Part shown: positions 19,659 through 28,062 of the stretch, in pieces
How positions within the stretch are numbered: the first letter of the stretch is position 1
Layout of the letters: each line of letters begins with the position of its first letter
DNA from: Ahrensia kielensis DSM 5890
Lineage (GTDB): Bacteria > Pseudomonadota > Alphaproteobacteria > Rhizobiales > Rhizobiaceae
Reading direction: 5' to 3'
Assembly (NCBI RefSeq): GCF_000374465.1
Contig: NZ_KB894529.1
Span: 310,001-374,000, forward strand
Length of the DNA stretch: 64,000 nt
Translations under genes and position numbers: made by a program
Notes under the pieces: generated by a model
Databases searched by the model: none
Seen by the model: the letters and a program-made list of their open reading frames with translations, nothing else
Told to the model about the DNA's origin: nothing

Positions 19659-21142
19659 TATTCATACTGCTCGCGGTACTTACGGACGATGTAAAGCGCA
19701 TAAACGTTCAGCGCCAAGGTGATAAAGAAAAGTGTCAGACCAAGCGCAAAGGCAACAAGCGTTTGCGGTGAGTTAAACTCGAGATCGCCCGTCAACTGAC
19801 TAACGATTTTAACGGTAACTGTCGTCATCGGCTCGAATGGATTAATCGTCAGACGCGCAGCAACACCTGCGGCCAAAACCACAATCATGGTTTCACCAAT
19901 CGCGCGGGATGCCGTTAAAAGTAGCGCGCCCACCACACCCGGAAGGGCTGCGGGCAAAATCACTTTTCGCACTGTTTCAGATCGCGTTGCGCCCAGCCCC
20001 AATGAACCGTCACGCATAGAACCAGGCACCTGCGTGATGATGTCATCTGACAATGAAGAAACAAAAGGGATCAGCATAATGCCCATCACGAAACCGGCCG
20101 TCAAAACCGATTGCGCTTGAATGAAACTGCTGCCGCCATCGGATACAATACCAGAGATTTGCGCCGAAAGGTCCCGCAAGAACGGACCAACCGTTACAAG
20201 AGCGAAGAAACCATAAACGATGGTTGGAATACCCGCCAACACCTCGAGCAAAGGCTTTGCAACTGAGCGAAGCTTCGGACCTGCATATTCAGCCATATAG
20301 ATAGCGGAGAAAAGGCCGACTGGCACCGCCACAAGCATTGCAACGAAAGCGATATATAGCGTTCCAGCAAGCAGCGGTATTAGACCAAACTGACCTGCTG
20401 CATTTGGATCGCTTGCATTGGCAAAACGAGGGTCCCAAACTACACCGAAGAAAAAGTCCGTCATCGGCACGCTGCTAAAGAAACGCGTTGTTTCTGAAAG
20501 CATTGAGAACACAATGCCGACGGTCGTCAAAATCGCTATAGACGAAGCGACAATTAACGCTCCTGTTACAACGCCTTCAACTTTATTACGTGCACGCAAC
20601 TTTGCAGTGATCTGCATATAAGCAAGCACAAAGCCGATGAGCGACAACGCAATAACGACGACTGCACGCATGGTTTCGCTGCTACGCGTCATTGAGTTCA
20701 TCTGCCGTGCAGAAGTAATCATGTAAGTCTCGCCGCTACCGGCAATAGCCACACCCTGCTCTGCTAGAATTGGCTTTAAATCTTCAATGGTCACATCATC
20801 AGCAGGGCGATTTTCACTGCTAAGCGTATTGAGCCCTCGCGCAATGCTTTGAACGATATTCATGGATAGATTTTGTTGCGCTTGCTCCTGCGAAAGCACT
20901 TCTGCAGGAAGATGACCGCGCACTTGATTATCAACATAGATAGGGCTGACAATCGACCAAATTGCAGCAACAAAAATAGCAGGTAAAACGGCCCAAACAA
21001 AAATATAGGATCCGTAATAAGTGGGTCTTGAATGAAGCTGACTGACATTACCTGCGACCAGTGATTTCGAACGGCTAACGCCAACAAACCAACCGATAAC
21101 ACCCAGAACAACTACCACCAAAATGATCGCCGAGAGACTCAT
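19658..21142 (-). CDS. pstC: Phosphate ABC transporter permease PstC
   Basis: Inner-membrane permease of 494 residues. Two N-terminal helices flank a periplasmic stretch (about 65-160), and the transport domain follows with the coupling motif GSLGLGATRSETVRKVILPAALPGV. The C-terminal helices end in LNVYALYIVRKYREQ. AAGGA lies before the ATG. Translationally coupled to pstA and separated from pstS by about 120 bases that contain a hairpin. Confidence 0.93.
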   Translation of the reverse strand: MSLSAIILVVVVLGVIGWFVGVSRSKSLVAGNVSQLHSRPTYYGSYIFVWAVLPAIFVAAIWSIVSPIYVDNQVRGHLPAEVLSQEQAQQNLSMNIVQSIARGLNTLSSENRPADDVTIEDLKPILAEQGVAIAGSGETYMITSARQMNSMTRSSETMRAVVVIALSLIGFVLAYMQITAKLRARNKVEGVVTGALIVASSIAILTTVGIVFSMLSETTRFFSSVPMTDFFFGVVWDPRFANASDPNAAGQFGLIPLLAGTLYIAFVAMLVAVPVGLFSAIYMAEYAGPKLRSVAKPLLEVLAGIPTIVYGFFALVTVGPFLRDLSAQISGIVSDGGSSFIQAQSVLTAGFVMGIMLIPFVSSLSDDIITQVPGSMRDGSLGLGATRSETVRKVILPAALPGVVGALLLTASRAIGETMIVVLAAGVAARLTINPFEPMTTVTVKIVSQLTGDLEFNSPQTLVAFALGLTLFFITLALNVYALYIVRKYREQYE

Positions 21143-21223
21143 TTCAAATCCTTATTTCAGACCATTTAAATAAAAGCCCAATTCGGCTTGCATATAAAAA
21201 GTCTAAACTTGAGACCAATGCAA

Positions 21224-21247
21224 GCAGGTAGCACAATTACCACCTGC
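21224..21247 (-). promoter_or_regulatory. Hairpin in the pstS-pstC gap
   Basis: GCAGGT (complement of 21242-21247) pairs with ACCTGC (complement of 21224-21229) across a 12-base loop, just after the pstS stop on the minus strand. There is no T run. Such hairpins after binding-protein genes often stabilise the upstream message or cause partial termination, which would give more PstS than PstC. Confidence 0.45.
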
Positions 21248-21264
21248 CCACATTGAATGTCTAA

Positions 21265-22299
21265 TTACATAGTTTTACCGGACGTGAAGCCTTCACGTAC
21301 CATTTCGCGTTCTGCTTCAGGCGCAGCAACAAGACCATATTCAGCCAATGGGCTATCTGGACCAGTCATGTCATCTGAAACAAAGTACTCAACATATTCC
21401 TGAAGACCAGGAATTACGCCAAGGTGTGCTTTTTTAACATAGAAGAAAAGCGGACGTGAAACTGGATATTCGCCTTTAGCGATTGATTCAGTTGTAGGTA
21501 CAACATCAGACATTGTTGCAACTTTAAGCTTGTCTGTATTGTTCTCGTAGAATGCGAGACCAAATACACCCATGCCTGTTTTGTTTGCATCGATACGTGA
21601 CAATGTTTCTGTGTAGTCGCCGTCGATATCAACAGCTGCGCCATCTTTGCGAACAGCGTAACAATCTGATTCAGAAGCATCTTCGTCCATGCCAGCATCC
21701 ATACGTGCTTTCAGGCCGCCAGCTTCTTCACAGCCAACAAGAAGAACTTTTTCTTCGAAAACTTCACGTGTGCCGTGCTTTTCACCTGGAATGTAAGCCG
21801 CAATTTCCCACTCAGGGAAGTCAGGGTTTACTTCGTTCCAAGTTTTGTATGGGTTCTCAACGAGAGCGCCATCAACAACAACCTTAGCTGCAAGACCCTT
21901 GTAAAGATCAACAGGTTCAAGTGCGAAGTCAGGGCCATTGATGTCTGATGCGAAAACAATGCCATCATAACCGATACGAATTTCTTGAATGTCTGAAACA
22001 CCGTTTTCAGCACAAGCAGCAATTTCTTTTTCGCGGATTGCGCGAGAAGCGTTTGCGATATCGATGAATTCAGCGCCAACACCGCGGCAGAATTCTTTAA
22101 GGCCAGCAGATGAACCGCCTGATTCAACAACAGGTGTTTTGAAGTTCGGGAAAGTTTCGCCGAAGTTTTCAGCAACGATTTTTGCATAAGGCAAAACAGT
22201 TGAAGAACCAGCAATCTGGATTTGGTCACGTGCGTGTGCGAATGAAGTCATTGCCGTTGCGCTGATAGCGACAGCAAGAGCGAGTTTAAGAGATTTCAT
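21265..22299 (-). CDS. pstS: Phosphate-binding periplasmic protein PstS family
   Basis: A 344-residue secreted binding protein with a clear Sec signal peptide ending in SFAHA (about residue 23). The phosphate-binding pattern includes IAGSSTVLPYA near the mature N-terminus, VESGGSSAGLKEFC and the TREVFEEKVL segment. It belongs to the PstS-like (SphX-type) group with fairly low similarity to E. coli PstS. A GGGAG ribosome site precedes the ATG. It is the first Pst transport gene and probably has its own promoter in the 148-base gap after phoR. Confidence 0.92.
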   Translation of the reverse strand: MKSLKLALAVAISATAMTSFAHARDQIQIAGSSTVLPYAKIVAENFGETFPNFKTPVVESGGSSAGLKEFCRGVGAEFIDIANASRAIREKEIAACAENGVSDIQEIRIGYDGIVFASDINGPDFALEPVDLYKGLAAKVVVDGALVENPYKTWNEVNPDFPEWEIAAYIPGEKHGTREVFEEKVLLVGCEEAGGLKARMDAGMDEDASESDCYAVRKDGAAVDIDGDYTETLSRIDANKTGMGVFGLAFYENNTDKLKVATMSDVVPTTESIAKGEYPVSRPLFFYVKKAHLGVIPGLQEYVEYFVSDDMTGPDSPLAEYGLVAAPEAEREMVREGFTSGKTM

Positions 22300-22381
22300 A
22301 ATGTGCTCCCGTGGGGCTTATACCGTGTGTCGCTTGGCGCGACGTGAAAGCGACTTCAGTTCCGTCGCTGCGGGGTTTTTA

Positions 22382-22410
22382 GGGCACTTGCATTGCCCTT
22401 TTATGACAGT
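22382..22410 (-). promoter_or_regulatory. Half PHO box and hairpin upstream of pstS
   Basis: On the minus strand CTGTCAT (22403-22409) is a perfect half PHO box. The second half, expected four bases later, is poor (GGGCAAT). Just after it, AGGGCA and TGCCCT form a short hairpin. Position between phoR and pstS fits a PhoB-dependent pstS promoter, but only one half-site is convincing. Confidence 0.4.
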
Positions 22411-22447
22411 TTAAGATATTGTTTTTAAACAGCTATATCGAAGAACT

Positions 22448-23752
22448 CTATTTTGATTGAATTTTTGGCAGCGCTACAAAAAAACTCGTACCCTGCCCAA
22501 GCTTTGATTTCACGTTCAAACGCCCTTTGTGACGCTGTATAATGTGCTTCACGATGGCAAGGCCAAGGCCAGTGCCCTGCTTGCCCCGGCTCGTATCCAC
22601 ATCGACACGGTAGAAGCGCTCGACAAGACGCGGCAAATGCTCTTCTGAAATACCGGGACCATCATCGCGCACCTCGACGATGAAATTTTGGCCCGCAGCA
22701 TCCTCACTCACATCGACATTTACCTGCCCATTATCTTTTCCATATTTAATGGCATTCTCTATGAGGTTCTCAAAGAGCTGGATAATTTCATCGCGGTTAC
22801 CGCGCAGCTTGAGCGCTTCATCCAGCTCAGTTGCAAAGGAGAGTTTAATGGTTGAACCCGTTTGGCTCACCATAGGGCTCAGAGCATTTGTTACATGGGT
22901 AAGAACGGCCTTGAGTTCGACCTCTTCAAAACTTGACTGCCCCCAAGCGGTTTCGAACCTGCTTAATGTGAGAAGATCATCGATCAAACGAGACATGCGC
23001 CCAGCCTGATCTTGCATAATTTTCAAAAATCTATCGCGTGCGACCTCGTCATTCCGCGCTGGACCAGCCAAGGTTTCGATGAAGCCCATAAGTGAAGCAA
23101 GAGGTGTACGCAGTTCATGGCTCGCATTTGCAATAAAGTCTGATCTTACTTTGTCGGTTTTTTTCGTTTCCGAAAGGTCATGAAAATGCATCAAATATTG
23201 CGGCTTCGTTGCGTCACTCGAAACAGGTTTTAGCGACACAGAAAACCATCGCTCCAAAGGCGATTTCTCAACGAACTCAATAGTCCCTGTTTTTACACCA
23301 TCAAGCGTTGAGCGAATTAAGGTTCGAACTTCTTCGCTTCTTAAGCGAAGAACAATGGGCGTTCCAATTTCAATGCGGCCAAACGCACGCTCGGCCTCTT
23401 CATTGGCATAAAGAAGCGTGCCTGTTGAACTAATAAGCATAATGGGATCATTGATTGCATTGGAGATTGCATGAATATGACGGTCGTTCGCCGTTTGACT
23501 AAGAGCATTTGCTTCCGCATTAATTCGTGCCTTGCGTGATTGCACAGGCGCAAGCATAGCCAGAATAATAATTGCAAATGAGCTTATGAAAGCTTGCATA
23601 GGCTTTAGCCATCCACCGAGCAGTAAACAGGCGAAAATAAACAACGCGCCGACCAAAAGCCAGCGATGCGCCTTTAAGCGACTGTAATAGGTCGTTACTC
23701 TGTCCACATCACCTGCTTCTTCATGATCGAAAAGAAATTGCGGCGCGCTCAT
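22448..23752 (-). CDS. phoR: Phosphate regulon sensor histidine kinase PhoR
   Basis: A 434-residue membrane sensor kinase. Two N-terminal membrane helices (about 33-70) have almost no periplasmic loop, as in PhoR. A PAS domain follows (about 95-190; MLISSTGTLLYANEEAERAFG). The phospho-accepting histidine is in NASHELRTPLASLMGF. The ATPase domain has NLIENAIKYG, VRDDGPGI and GTGLGLAIVKHI. It heads the pst-pho block and is divergent from ppk2. The lack of a sensor domain agrees with phosphate sensing through Pst and PhoU. Confidence 0.94.
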   Translation of the reverse strand: MSAPQFLFDHEEAGDVDRVTTYYSRLKAHRWLLVGALFIFACLLLGGWLKPMQAFISSFAIIILAMLAPVQSRKARINAEANALSQTANDRHIHAISNAINDPIMLISSTGTLLYANEEAERAFGRIEIGTPIVLRLRSEEVRTLIRSTLDGVKTGTIEFVEKSPLERWFSVSLKPVSSDATKPQYLMHFHDLSETKKTDKVRSDFIANASHELRTPLASLMGFIETLAGPARNDEVARDRFLKIMQDQAGRMSRLIDDLLTLSRFETAWGQSSFEEVELKAVLTHVTNALSPMVSQTGSTIKLSFATELDEALKLRGNRDEIIQLFENLIENAIKYGKDNGQVNVDVSEDAAGQNFIVEVRDDGPGISEEHLPRLVERFYRVDVDTSRGKQGTGLGLAIVKHIIQRHKGRLNVKSKLGQGTSFFVALPKIQSK

Positions 23753-23822
23753 AATCGCGTTTCCTTTTATATACTTAGGGCTGGACGAACCAAAACGGAA
23801 GCCCTAGCTTTCGCAAACCTAT

Positions 23823-23840
23823 GTGAAACATAAATGACGG
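23823..23840 (-). promoter_or_regulatory. Candidate PHO box between phoR and ppk2
   Basis: Minus-strand CCGTCAT-TTAT-GTTTCAC resembles the 7-4-7 PhoB consensus CTGTCAT-N4-CTGTCAC, with six of seven and five of seven matches. It lies about 70 bases upstream of phoR and 8 bases before the ppk2 ATG, so it could activate phoR and affect ppk2. Confidence 0.4.
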
Positions 23841-23847
23841 ATCAATC

Positions 23848-24744
23848 ATGAACACCAAGAACGATAGCCGCGCGATCACGATCTCTTTTGACGGCAAGGA
23901 TCATGTTTTTGATATTGACGACCCTAAAATGCCTGACTGGGTCGAAGACAATGCGATGATAGCTGGTGGTTATCCCTATGATAAAAAGCTCAAACGGAGC
24001 GATTATGAAGACGAGCTCGAAGCGCTACAAGAAGAGCTCGTCAAATTAAAAAGCCATATGGTTAAAACCGGCGAGCGCATGATCATCGTATTTGAAGGAC
24101 GCGATGCAGCTGGAAAAGGCGGCACCATCAATGTGCTGACCGACTATCTCAACCCGCGCGAAACGAATGTTATCGCTCTTTCAAAACCAACCGAGACGGA
24201 ACAAGGGCAATGGTATTTTCAGCGCTATGTGAAGCATTTCCCGACATCTGGCGAAATCACCATCTATGACCGCTCATGGTATAATCGCGGCGGCGTGGAG
24301 CCTGTAATGGGCTTCTGCACACCAGAGCAACATGAAAAGTTTTTGTTTGAAGTACCGGGGTTCGAAAAAGTAATTTCCGATGAAGGTATTCATTTCTTCA
24401 AGTTCTGGCTCAATATTGGCCGCGCCACACAGCTGGAACGCTTTCACGACCGTCGACACAGCAAACTAAAACACTGGAAGCTCTCTGACATCGATATTGT
24501 TGGCATGTCCAAATGGGATGATTATTCCAATGCGCGTGACCAGATGATTAAAGCGACCCATACAGACAATGCTCCTTGGAACATTGTGCGCTATAATGAC
24601 AAAAGACGCGGTCGTTTGGAAGTTTTAAGACACGTGCTTTCAAACATGGAATACGAAGGAAAATCCGAAAAGGTCATAGGGAAAGCCAATGATAAAATCA
24701 TTGGACAAGGTTATGACTTCATTGAAGAGACCAACCGCAGCTAA
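23848..24744 (+). CDS. ppk2: Polyphosphate kinase 2
   Basis: A 298-residue class I PPK2 that transfers phosphate between polyphosphate and nucleoside di/triphosphates. Walker A-like FEGRDAAGKGGT is at 82-93. The lid and Walker B parts read YFQRYVKHFPTSGEITIYDRSWYNR, and the basic KLKHWKLSDID segment is typical. It is cytosolic and probably handles polyphosphate storage. Divergent from phoR with a shared 95-base control region. Its 3' end overlaps the next convergent gene by four bases. Confidence 0.94.
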   Translation: MNTKNDSRAITISFDGKDHVFDIDDPKMPDWVEDNAMIAGGYPYDKKLKRSDYEDELEALQEELVKLKSHMVKTGERMIIVFEGRDAAGKGGTINVLTDYLNPRETNVIALSKPTETEQGQWYFQRYVKHFPTSGEITIYDRSWYNRGGVEPVMGFCTPEQHEKFLFEVPGFEKVISDEGIHFFKFWLNIGRATQLERFHDRRHSKLKHWKLSDIDIVGMSKWDDYSNARDQMIKATHTDNAPWNIVRYNDKRRGRLEVLRHVLSNMEYEGKSEKVIGKANDKIIGQGYDFIEETNRS

Positions 24745-25820
24745 TTATTGAGCAAGCGCGCGCGTGCTTCTAAGAGCTTAATAGCGCGCGCTTCATTTTC
24801 GATGTCTGTAACAATTTTCAAAATACCCTGCTTAGAAGCACGAGCATCAGAGGGAACCTGAACCTGCATTAAATATTCTTGAGGTGCTTGCCCCAAGTTA
24901 AAACGAAGTCGCCCACAATCACCCAGCGCACCAAGATCACATGTCACCGACATTTGCGTTGGTGCATCATCATCAGCATGCGCAATAAAGCTGATCTGCA
25001 TTGTGCGTCCAGGCGCCTGCTGCATCAAGCTGAGCGGCACATCAATTTGAACTTCAGCTTCATCATTGGGCGTAACAAGATAAACGAAATCACCAAACGG
25101 ATCAGTCATCATCTCCGCTGTCGCACCAGCGACAAGGCCGAGTGTCGTGGGATCATTTGGAGAAAAAAGCTTTACCCATTCATCATCATTGGCCGCGCTA
25201 TCAAGCGTTGCCGGCGCATTGGATGTGCCCGGATCACGGCCCTCAAAGCTTTCGCTTTCTAGCACCTTGTCTGGATTTGGCACGGATGTATCGCGCGCCT
25301 CCTCACTCTTAAATCCATCGGTCGTGAATATCCAGAAGAAGCCAACACCTAGAAATGAAACCAACACTGCAGCCGTGAGCATTTTTGCAAACGGTGCACG
25401 TGTCCCTTTTTTACGCCCCTTTTTTTCACTTGAGTTGGGTGATAGTTTTGCGCTTGCCATTTCAGGGCGTGGCTCAACATAAAGTGAAGGCTCATCCCGA
25501 GTATTTCTCATCGGCGGCGGTGCTGTAACCGGCTCGTCCAATGAGGGTTCTGTGCGTTGTGCAACAGGCGCTTGTTGAGGTGCAGGCGGTGCTTTAACCG
25601 CAGGCTTTGGTGCAGCTTTTAAGTCAGCTTCAATCGTGCGGATAACATCGGCTAACCGTTTGTTCTGTGCGTCAAGAGCTTCTTTCGTAACGCTGCCCCG
25701 CGCTTGAAGTGAGCGTTGCATCGCACTCGCCGCAGATTCATAAACCTTACGTCTAAAAATAGGGCTATCAATATCGCCCTTTTTCAATGCAGCCCGCAAT
25801 GCGGTTTCCAAGTTACTCAC
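24741..25820 (-). CDS. Unknown membrane-anchored protein with proline-rich linker
   Basis: About 359 residues, not recognised beyond resemblance to uncharacterised rhizobial proteins. Residues 1-70 form a helical domain (SNLETALRAALKKGDID...RKVYESAASAMQRSL). Residues about 75-150 are rich in A, P, Q and E. A basic patch (KKGRKKGTR) precedes one membrane helix near residues 146-168. The rest (about 175-355) is an extracytoplasmic, mostly beta-like domain with two cysteines (TCDLGALGDCGR). The frame is open to ATG 25847, but AGGA before GTG 25820 and the domain start favour 25820. The layout suggests a cytoplasmic domain tethered to an envelope sensor or carbohydrate-binding domain; function unknown. 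Confidence 0.75.
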   Translation of the reverse strand: MSNLETALRAALKKGDIDSPIFRRKVYESAASAMQRSLQARGSVTKEALDAQNKRLADVIRTIEADLKAAPKPAVKAPPAPQQAPVAQRTEPSLDEPVTAPPPMRNTRDEPSLYVEPRPEMASAKLSPNSSEKKGRKKGTRAPFAKMLTAAVLVSFLGVGFFWIFTTDGFKSEEARDTSVPNPDKVLESESFEGRDPGTSNAPATLDSAANDDEWVKLFSPNDPTTLGLVAGATAEMMTDPFGDFVYLVTPNDEAEVQIDVPLSLMQQAPGRTMQISFIAHADDDAPTQMSVTCDLGALGDCGRLRFNLGQAPQEYLMQVQVPSDARASKQGILKIVTDIENEARAIKLLEARARLLNN

Positions 25821-26071
25821 GAGAGCAATTCCTACTTTTTTCGGCACAAACGATTTGCGCTGCGCCCATCACGTCTTTTGGACATGGCACAATTATACAT
25901 GATTGAAAAGTATAAGGAACTTTAACCGCGGCAGATCAGCACTTAATCCCCATGAACGTCATTCCTAAGCCAATGCAAAAATGTCATCGGTTCCGCTCAA
26001 TTTATTAACGGTTGAACTGATCTGCTAATTGCAGAAACTATCTTGCCTAAAAGTGCGAGTTGATTTAATTG

Positions 26072-26093
26072 TCATTTACGTAAACGTCAATGA
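26072..26093. promoter_or_regulatory. Imperfect palindrome resembling LiuR-type operator upstream of nitronate monooxygenase
   Basis: TCATTTACGTA / AACGTCAATGA is a 22-base imperfect inverted repeat about 10 bases before the start codon, next to the GGAG ribosome site. Its core on the minus strand, TTGACGTTTACGTAAA, resembles the operator described for LiuR (MerR family) and is related to the palindrome before fadD at 27927. Confidence 0.5.
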
Positions 26094-26102
26094 GGAGCCA
26101 TT

Positions 26103-27068
26103 ATGACATTGCCTGCGATTTTAAAAGACAATCTGCGTTTGCCTGTTGTGGCAGCACCTCTTTTTATCATTTCTCACCCGCCCCTTGTTATGGCGCAGTG
26201 TAAAGCGGGTGTGGTTGGTTCCTTCCCAGCATTAAATGCACGCCCAGAAGCACAAGTTGATGAATGGTTGGCGGAAATTACAGAAGGTTTGGCAGACCAT
26301 AACGCGGCGAACCCTGACAAACCTGCAGCGCCTTTTGCTGTGAACCAAATCGTACATCCATCAAACAAAAGGCTGGAGCATGATTTACGCATGTGCGTGA
26401 AGTACAAGGTGCCAATCGTCATTTCGTCGCTTGGTGCAGTGCCAGAAGTCAATGCGGCAATCCATTCTTACGGCGGCATCGTGCTGCATGATGTGATTAA
26501 TAACCGCCATGCCAATTCCGCCATTCGCAAAGGCGCAGACGGCCTCATTGCCGTTGCTGCCGGTGCTGGCGGCCACGCTGGACCTTTGTCACCATTTGCG
26601 CTCATTCAAGAAATTCGCGAATGGTTTGACGGTCCGCTCCTCCTATCAGGTTCAATTGCAACTGGCGGCGCGGTGCTTGCTGCACAAGCGATGGGTGCTG
26701 ACATGGCCTATATCGGCTCCCCTTTCATTGCTACAGATGAAGCCCGTGCAGCCGATGGTTACAAACAAATGATCGTTGATAGCGCCGCGAAAGATATTGT
26801 TTATTCCAATTACTTTACGGGAATACATGGCAACTATCTTGCGCCTTCTATTGAAAAGGCAGGCATGGACCCAGCAAATCTACCCGAAGCTGACCCGACC
26901 AAGATGGATTTTGATGAAGCCTCTAAAGAAGGCTCCAAAGCATGGAAAGACATCTGGGGCTGCGGCCAAGGTATTGGCGCAGTCAAATCTGTCGGACCAG
27001 TGGCGGATCTCGTTGATCGTCTTGCTACAGAGTATGCTGCGGCCAAGGCTAAAATCGCCAATAATTAA
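26103..27068 (+). CDS. Nitronate monooxygenase (2-nitropropane dioxygenase family)
   Basis: A 321-residue FMN-dependent TIM-barrel enzyme that oxidises alkyl nitronates such as propionate 3-nitronate. Recognisable parts are LRLPVVAAPLFIISHPPLVMAQC at the N-terminus, FMN-binding GAGGHAGPLSPFALI (about 158-172), SGSIATGGAVLAAQAMGADMAYIGS and FIATDEARA. Strong GGAG ribosome site. Single-gene unit. Members near acyl-CoA catabolism genes may instead act as enoyl reductase-like flavoproteins, and the substrate is inferred only from family. Confidence 0.88.
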   Translation: MTLPAILKDNLRLPVVAAPLFIISHPPLVMAQCKAGVVGSFPALNARPEAQVDEWLAEITEGLADHNAANPDKPAAPFAVNQIVHPSNKRLEHDLRMCVKYKVPIVISSLGAVPEVNAAIHSYGGIVLHDVINNRHANSAIRKGADGLIAVAAGAGGHAGPLSPFALIQEIREWFDGPLLLSGSIATGGAVLAAQAMGADMAYIGSPFIATDEARAADGYKQMIVDSAAKDIVYSNYFTGIHGNYLAPSIEKAGMDPANLPEADPTKMDFDEASKEGSKAWKDIWGCGQGIGAVKSVGPVADLVDRLATEYAAAKAKIANN

Positions 27069-27233
27069 CATTCCCTTTTAAACGCGTTCAATTGGGTTCA
27101 CATAACTTTGATGAGCAGGTTCTGGATTTATTAAACACTTTCCAGCACTGTTCTCATATGTAGCTTTGCTCGTTTTTAAAGACGGGCAATGTGAACCTGC
27201 CTTTTACGCTGTTTTAAAATTGGATTTGTTCAA

Positions 27234-27803
27234 ATGATTACAAGACGTAGCCTTCTACTTGGCGCTGCAACCTCCGCCCTAATTTCAATGACAAGCGGAG
27301 CGATGGCAAAAAGCAAAGCGCAAGGCTTTACTATTGCGCGCAAATTTTTACCCCAATCGGTACGTTACAAATCTAATTACAAACGCGGGACAATCGTTGT
27401 CGATCCACGCAATCATTTTCTTTATTTAATTGAAAACGCCGGTCGTGCACGCCGTTATGGTGTGGGCGTTGGCAAAGCAGGACTTGCCTTTAAAGGCACA
27501 GCTACTATTCGCCGTAAAGCCAAATGGCCAACGTGGACACCAACGGCAAATATGATCCGCCGCGAACCTGGCAAATATAAGAAATACGCTGGTGGCGTTC
27601 CAGGCGGCCCAAGCAATCCGCTCGGATCTCGCGCCCTTTATTTATACAAAGGCAAACGTGACACCTATTACCGTATCCACGGAACGACACAGCCATCATC
27701 TATCGGCCGCTCCGTATCCAACGGATGCATCCGTATGATCAACACCCATGTTGAAGATCTATATGACCGCGTTCCTATTGGTGCGCGTGTCGTTGTTATC
27801 TAA
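27234..27803 (+). CDS. Periplasmic L,D-transpeptidase (YkuD family)
   Basis: A 189-residue exported enzyme that makes 3-3 cross-links in peptidoglycan or attaches proteins to it. A twin-arginine-like start (MITRRSLLLGAATSAL) ends in a signal cleavage near residue 25. The YkuD catalytic motif is complete: H149-G ... S-N-G-C165-I-R-M. It follows nitronate monooxygenase after a 165-base gap and is ended by a stem-loop at 27858-27913. Confidence 0.92.
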   Translation: MITRRSLLLGAATSALISMTSGAMAKSKAQGFTIARKFLPQSVRYKSNYKRGTIVVDPRNHFLYLIENAGRARRYGVGVGKAGLAFKGTATIRRKAKWPTWTPTANMIRREPGKYKKYAGGVPGGPSNPLGSRALYLYKGKRDTYYRIHGTTQPSSIGRSVSNGCIRMINTHVEDLYDRVPIGARVVVI

Positions 27804-27857
27804 CAAGAGAGGTATATTCCTCTCTGCCGTCCTGTTTAATCAATAGACATGGCTTTC

Positions 27858-27914
27858 AGCCTGACATGAACAACGCATTTATTTAATGCTACCCCTTTCA
27901 TGTCAGGCTTTTTT
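27858..27914 (+). terminator. Stem-loop terminator after the L,D-transpeptidase gene
   Basis: AGCCTGACATGAA (27858-27870) pairs with TTCATGTCAGGCT (27897-27909), followed by a seven-T run. The 26-base loop is long. A smaller hairpin, AGAGAGG / CCTCTCT, lies at 27806-27825 directly after the stop codon. Confidence 0.75.
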
Positions 27915-27926
27915 TACAGCAAAAGA

Positions 27927-27942
27927 TTGACGTTAACGTCAA
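27927..27942. promoter_or_regulatory. Perfect 16-base palindrome upstream of fadD
   Basis: TTGACGTT / AACGTCAA is a perfect inverted repeat 120 bases before fadD. It resembles the LiuR-type operator family (TTTACGTTTACGTAAA-like) and a degenerate copy lies before the nitronate monooxygenase gene. Probably the binding site of an acyl-catabolism repressor. Confidence 0.6.
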
Positions 27943-28062
27943 AATCTCTTGCGTTTAAAAAAATGCTCTTTAGGATACGTCTTAATGACACATAGATGCG
28001 GAGCAGCGTAAGGCTGCCGTGCGGTTGGGAGACTGTGCGAGCAACATCGCAAGGGAGGCAGC

